Source: Streptomyces sp. NBC_00377
Lineage (GTDB): Bacteria; Actinomycetota; Actinomycetes; Streptomycetales; Streptomycetaceae
NCBI RefSeq assembly: GCF_036075115.1
Contig: NZ_CP107958.1
Span: 8,370,001-8,434,000 of the forward strand
Length of the DNA stretch: 64,000 nucleotides
Direction of reading: 5' to 3'
The first letter of the stretch is position 1. Each line of letters opens with the position of its first letter. Positions 60,196 to 64,000 of this stretch are shown piece after piece. A model generated the notes under the pieces. That model ran no database searches, was not told where the DNA came from, and was given only the letters and a program-made list of their open reading frames with translations. Position numbers and translations under genes: made by a program.

Positions 60196-62769
60196 ATGCG
60201 TGACATCAACGAGGACGCGGCGGCGAACGCCGGGCAGCGGGCGACCGCCGAGTCGATCGAAGGGGGTGGCGAAGGGCTCAGCGTGACCGACCTGCTGGCC
60301 ATGGTCGCGAACACCGCCCCGGAGGCGCCGCCCGCCGCGGCCGTACGCGCCGCCCCGGCCGCGGACGAAGCTCCCGTCCCGGACGTCAACGGGCTGGCCG
60401 CGGCCATCGCCGGCGCGGCCGGGCGCTATCTGCCCGAGGGCCGGCTGTCGCCGGACGCCGACTTCTTCGACGCCGGCGGCAGTTCCGTGCACGCCGTGGA
60501 ACTCGCGGCGGAGCTGGAGCGCGACCTGGGTGTGGAACTGGACCTGGACGACGTGTTCGCCGACGCCCGGCCGATCAGCCTGGCCCGCCGCTGGCTGGAG
60601 GCCGCCGGCCTCACGACCGACGCCACGCCCGGCTCGTTGCCTCACACCACGACCAGCCACATGCCCGCCGTCACGAGCGGCGCAACACCCGGTGCGGTGC
60701 CCGCCGTCACGCCCGCAGCGGTGCCCGGCGGCTCGCCGGTCGGGAGCGCCTCGGCGGCGAGCGGCGAGGGCGGCCGCCCGGCCCCCGGTGCACCGGCTCC
60801 CCCGGCCTTCGCGGCGGGCACCCGGCCCGTGCCGGCCCCGGGCGTGAACCCGGTCCCGGCCCCTTGGACCCCGCCGCCGGTCACCACGCTTGCGCTGCCG
60901 GAGTTCCCCCTCCACGACGACGGTCCGCACTCCCACGCCCGCCAGGAGGACCTGGACCAGATCCTGGCCGACCTGGCCCTCGCCGACCGGCTGCCGTTCA
61001 CCCGCTCGCCCGAGCCGCTGCCGCCCCGCCGGATCCTGCTCACCGGTGCGACCGGCTTCCTCGGCGGGCATCTGCTGCTGGACCTGCTGCGGCACAGCGA
61101 CGCGCACGTCCACTGCCTGGTGCGCGGGGCCGACGAGGCGGCGGCGACCGCCCGGCTCGGCGAGCAGCTGCGGAGCTACCGGCTCCCCTGGAACTCCGAG
61201 ATCCGTCGCAGGATCACCGTCGTGCCCGGCGATCTGCGCCGGCCCCGTCTCGGCCTGTCCGACGACCTGTGGCACACCCTCGCCCAGGAACTGGACAGCA
61301 TCGTGGGCGTCGCGGCCGCGGTGGACTTCCTGCGCGGCTATCAGTCCCTGCGCACCGGCAACGTCCTCGGCACCCTCACCCTCGCGGAACTCGCCGCCAC
61401 CGGCCGGCCCAAGCCGTTGCACCACATCTCCTCGATCGCGGTGTTCAACGAGGTCGGCATCACCTCCATGGGCGAGGACGACCCCTTCGCCCACGTGGAC
61501 CGGCTCATCGCCGGCTACGACCAGACCAAGTGGGCCGCCGAGGCCGCCCTGCGCCGGGCCCGCGACCACGGCCTGGTCGTCTCCGCCCTGCGCCCCGGCG
61601 GCATCGGCGGACACAGCAGGACCGGCGCCTACAACCCCCAGGACCTCAGCAGCGGCCTGATCTCGGCCTTCGGCCGCTTCCGCACCGTACCGGCGTTCCG
61701 CTACCTCAACGTGGCCCCGGTCGACTGGGTCAGCCGCGTCGCCGCCGCCGTCGTCTGCGAACCGGACGCCTGGGGCTTCGACTACAACCTCACCGGCGTC
61801 CCCAGCACCCTCGACGACGTCGTGCGGGACATGGCGTTCGGCGGCATGCACGTCCGGGTGCAGGACTGGGACGAATGGCGGACCGACACCCTGGCCCGTC
61901 TGGAGGCCGAGCCGGTCCCCGAACTCGGCTTCCTCTCGCGGGTGTTGCGGAGCCCGACCGCCCTGAAGCTGTGCGAGGCCACTCTCGGGGGCCCGGCCGC
62001 CGTCGCCGAACGCACCGACGCCCTGGTCGAGGCCCTCGGTCTGCCGCCCGCCGCGCGTTACGACGCCCAGGCCCAGCTGAGGACGTTCGAGAAGCTCGCG
62101 GGCGACGGCCTCGGCCGCCTGCCCGGCAAGGGCGACCAGCCGTACCTGTGGTTCAGCGAGACCACCGCGGGCAGCGTCCGGGCCCTGGACGGCGGCACGG
62201 ACGACAGCCCCTGCTCGATGTCCCTCACCCTCTCCATCGCGAGCATGTACCAGCTCGTGAAGGAGCGCCGGGTGGACGTGACCGGCGAGGTCACCTGCCC
62301 GGCGGTCCACGCCCGGCCCCTCACCGTCGTCCACGGCGACGTCTGGGTCCGACCCGACGAGGGCATCCCGCGACACCACGGTCTCAAGCATCAACTCCTG
62401 CGCTATCGGCTCCAATTGCGGGACGAGGACGGTGAACTGTGGTGGCTGGAGGGCCGCAAGTACGCTCGCGCCCGCCGCGACCTCTGGCACCAGACCCGCG
62501 CGCTCACGGTCGAGGCGGGCCGCGAGGGCGAACCCGCGACCCTGGCCGGCGAGGTCGTCGTCCCGGCCGACTCCTACGTGCGTGACCAGATCGACGGCAT
62601 CAAGGTCGCCCCGCACCTCACCGGCCAGGAGAAGCGCGCCGCCAAGCTGACCTGGCTCGCCTGGTTCGGCCTGGAGATGGGCCGCGGACTGCTCGGCCCC
62701 TTCGCCCGGGCCGCCGCGGACCTTCTCGACCTGCGCCGCACCCCGAACCTCACGGAGCAGCACCGATGA
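60196..62769 (+). CDS. ACP-thioester reductase protein with extra C-terminal domain
   Basis: 857 residues from ATG 60196. ACP about residues 55-130 (GRLSPDADFFDAGGSSVHAV, phosphopantetheine Ser97). A Pro/Ala-rich linker runs to about 275. Thioester reductase (extended SDR) about 278-640: RILLTGATGFLGGHLLLDLL, VHCLVRGADEA, HHISSIAVFNEVGI, YDQTKWAAEAALRRA (Tyr441, Lys445). It should release the carrier-bound chain with NADPH as aldehyde or alcohol. Residues about 645-857 form an additional domain (MSLTLSIASMYQLVKERRVD, LTVVHGDVWVRPDEGI, LRYRLQLRDEDGELWWLEGR, VRDQIDGIKVAPHL). This resembles the domain found between GMC oxidoreductase and hydrolase parts in some actinobacterial fusion proteins (moderate confidence). 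The stop overlaps the next start (ATGA). Confidence 0.87.
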   Translation: MRDINEDAAANAGQRATAESIEGGGEGLSVTDLLAMVANTAPEAPPAAAVRAAPAADEAPVPDVNGLAAAIAGAAGRYLPEGRLSPDADFFDAGGSSVHAVELAAELERDLGVELDLDDVFADARPISLARRWLEAAGLTTDATPGSLPHTTTSHMPAVTSGATPGAVPAVTPAAVPGGSPVGSASAASGEGGRPAPGAPAPPAFAAGTRPVPAPGVNPVPAPWTPPPVTTLALPEFPLHDDGPHSHARQEDLDQILADLALADRLPFTRSPEPLPPRRILLTGATGFLGGHLLLDLLRHSDAHVHCLVRGADEAAATARLGEQLRSYRLPWNSEIRRRITVVPGDLRRPRLGLSDDLWHTLAQELDSIVGVAAAVDFLRGYQSLRTGNVLGTLTLAELAATGRPKPLHHISSIAVFNEVGITSMGEDDPFAHVDRLIAGYDQTKWAAEAALRRARDHGLVVSALRPGGIGGHSRTGAYNPQDLSSGLISAFGRFRTVPAFRYLNVAPVDWVSRVAAAVVCEPDAWGFDYNLTGVPSTLDDVVRDMAFGGMHVRVQDWDEWRTDTLARLEAEPVPELGFLSRVLRSPTALKLCEATLGGPAAVAERTDALVEALGLPPAARYDAQAQLRTFEKLAGDGLGRLPGKGDQPYLWFSETTAGSVRALDGGTDDSPCSMSLTLSIASMYQLVKERRVDVTGEVTCPAVHARPLTVVHGDVWVRPDEGIPRHHGLKHQLLRYRLQLRDEDGELWWLEGRKYARARRDLWHQTRALTVEAGREGEPATLAGEVVVPADSYVRDQIDGIKVAPHLTGQEKRAAKLTWLAWFGLEMGRGLLGPFARAAADLLDLRRTPNLTEQHR

Positions 62770-63899
62770 TCTTCAGAACGACCCCCGCCGCCAGGCCGGC
62801 GCTCCGCAGGGTGCGGACCACCACCGCCCTGCGGCCCCTGCGCCACCGCCTCGACCCGGCCCGCGTCCAGGAGATCCCGTTCCGGGCGCCCGACGGCGTC
62901 CGCCTCGGCCTGACCCGCATCGACACCGGCGACACCGGCCGCCCCGCCGTGCTGCTGCTGCACGGTCACACCGCGTCCGCCGACATGTTCCTGCTGCCCG
63001 AGACCCGCAACCTCGTCGACTCGCTCCTCGACGACGGTTACGAGCCCTGGCTGCTCGACTGGCGCGGCAGCCGCCGCCTGCCCTACAACGAGACCGGGCA
63101 GCGGTACACCTACGACGACGTGGCGCTGTACGACATCCCGGCCGCCGTCTCCCGCGTCCGCGAAGCCGTCGGCGACCGCCCCCTGTTCGTCGTGGCGCAC
63201 TGCATCGGCTCCCTCTGCCTCTCGCTGAGCATGACGGCCGGACTGGTGCCCGGACTGGCCGGAGTGGTGTCCCAGGGCGTCTTCCTCACCCCCAAGCTGG
63301 CGGGCCGGACCTCCCTGCGGATGTCCCTGGCAGGGGAGTTGCTGAAGACCCGGATCGACCACATCCCGGTCGACTTCCGCAAGGTCGGCCTGTGGTCCAG
63401 GTACACCCCCCTGTTCGCCCTCGCCTCGCGCGGGGCCGGCTGCCCGGACCCGACCTGCCAGATCCTGCACAACTCGGCCTGGGGGACGGGAGCTTCGCTG
63501 TTCGTCCACGAGAACCTGTCCGAGGCCACCCACGACCGGCTCGCCGAACTCCTCGGGCCCGCGCCGCTGTGGATCCTGCCCCACCTGCGCCGCATCGAGC
63601 TGGCCCGCAGCGTGGTCCGCTGGCACGAGACCGACCGGCGCTACCGCGCCCTGCCGCCGAACGCCCTCGACGCGGCCGGCCGCATCGACACGCCGGTCCT
63701 GCTGCTGGCGGGCAGCGAGAACGGACTGTGGCTGGACTCCCAGCAGCTCTGCCACGACGTCCTCGCCCACCGGCAGCCCCAGCTGGACGTCCGGTACACC
63801 GAGATTCCGGGCTACGGCCATCTCGACACCTTCCTCGGCCGGGGCGCCGCCCTCGACGTCTTCGGACACATCCTCGATTTCCTGGGCGGACAACGGTGA
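62766..63899 (+). CDS. Alpha/beta hydrolase with Cys nucleophile
   Basis: 377 residues from ATG 62766, coupled to the previous stop. RPAVLLLHGHTASADMFLLP (oxyanion loop), EPWLLDWRGSRRLPYNE, LFVVAHCIGSLCLSLSMTAG, VLLLAGSENGLWLDSQQL and EIPGYGHLDTFLGRGAALDV (His). The nucleophile elbow is A-H-C-I-G, so Cys replaces the usual Ser, as in polyhydroxyalkanoate synthases and in hydrolases linked to GMC oxidoreductases. It could act as an acyltransferase or as an unusual thioesterase/esterase on the cluster product. No signal peptide. Confidence 0.85.
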   Translation: MIFRTTPAARPALRRVRTTTALRPLRHRLDPARVQEIPFRAPDGVRLGLTRIDTGDTGRPAVLLLHGHTASADMFLLPETRNLVDSLLDDGYEPWLLDWRGSRRLPYNETGQRYTYDDVALYDIPAAVSRVREAVGDRPLFVVAHCIGSLCLSLSMTAGLVPGLAGVVSQGVFLTPKLAGRTSLRMSLAGELLKTRIDHIPVDFRKVGLWSRYTPLFALASRGAGCPDPTCQILHNSAWGTGASLFVHENLSEATHDRLAELLGPAPLWILPHLRRIELARSVVRWHETDRRYRALPPNALDAAGRIDTPVLLLAGSENGLWLDSQQLCHDVLAHRQPQLDVRYTEIPGYGHLDTFLGRGAALDVFGHILDFLGGQR

Positions 63900-63962
63900 C
63901 GGCACCCCCGGCAGCCGGTTACCGTACGCGTCAGTAACCAGGAACGCACCGCAGGAGGCACC

Positions 63963-64000
63963 ATGCCGCAGCTCGAAGTCGCCGGCGCAGCACTGACGTA
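63963..64000 (+). CDS. Start of next gene, truncated by the window
   Basis: ATG 63963 is preceded by a good GCAGGAGG site. The 12 complete codons read MPQLEVAGAALT. Many alpha/beta hydrolases begin with a similar pattern, but this is too short to assign. Confidence 0.6.
   Translation, partial: MPQLEVAGAALT

Overview
High-GC actinobacterial DNA, almost certainly a Streptomyces chromosome. Supporting signs are the strong third-position GC bias, the SsgA-like sporulation protein, an NsdA/NsdB-type TPR regulator, a DUF397 protein, a single rare TTA (bldA-type) leucine codon, and an intergenic repeat of a kind common in Streptomyces. I saw no rRNA, tRNA or CRISPR.

Layout. 1-3.5 kb: the end of an enoyl-CoA hydratase-superfamily gene, a divergent HxlR regulator/PaaI thioesterase pair, a Tn3 transposase scrap and an MpaB-type oxygenase. 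3.5-5.7 kb: a Ser/Thr kinase fused to kinesin-light-chain-like TPRs. 6.0-16.6 kb: a mosaic island rich in broken genes. It holds an IS256-family deletion derivative with both ends, an IS481 fragment, a duplicated and partly destroyed IMPase/LysR module, a flavoprotein/DedA chimera, a collapsed two-component system, and one apparently intact secreted GDSL/fibronectin-III protein carrying the TTA codon. The two halves of one Nudix hydrolase gene sit at the two ends of this island (5798-6047 and 16638-16826), so the island appears to have been inserted into that gene.

17.0-32.9 kb: a lipid/aromatic acyl-CoA catabolic region. It contains an FAD oxidoreductase, a nitronate monooxygenase, three acyl-CoA ligases, a PaaK-type phenylacetate-CoA ligase, two alpha/beta hydrolases, a crotonase, a DUF35 zinc-ribbon/OB-fold protein and two lipid-transfer-type thiolases. 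Two copies of one palindromic operator (TCTGAC-N5-RTCAGA) suggest a shared repressor. 33-43.6 kb: housekeeping and developmental genes, namely a DUF397 protein, an amidase, an APH-fold kinase, an NsdA-like TPR protein, a PAS-PP2C phosphatase, an SsgA-like protein behind a consensus CRP-like site, a Gfo/Idh/MocA dehydrogenase and a baeRF-family protein.

43.7-64 kb: a biosynthetic gene cluster. A fatty acyl-AMP ligase probably loads a fatty acid onto the N-terminal ACP of a 4,731-residue polyketide synthase (ACP / KS-AT-DH-KR-ACP / KS-AT-DH-KR-ACP). This protein continues into a condensation domain and an FkbH (HAD-IIIC) domain. The next protein begins with an ACP, has a thioester reductase domain and ends in an unfamiliar C-terminal domain. 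A Cys-nucleophile alpha/beta hydrolase is translationally coupled to it. Read together, C-FkbH / ACP-reductase looks like an NRPS-type module in which FkbH, loading a glycolytic C3 unit, takes the place of the adenylation domain. This is the most unusual system in the window. Its product is not assigned.
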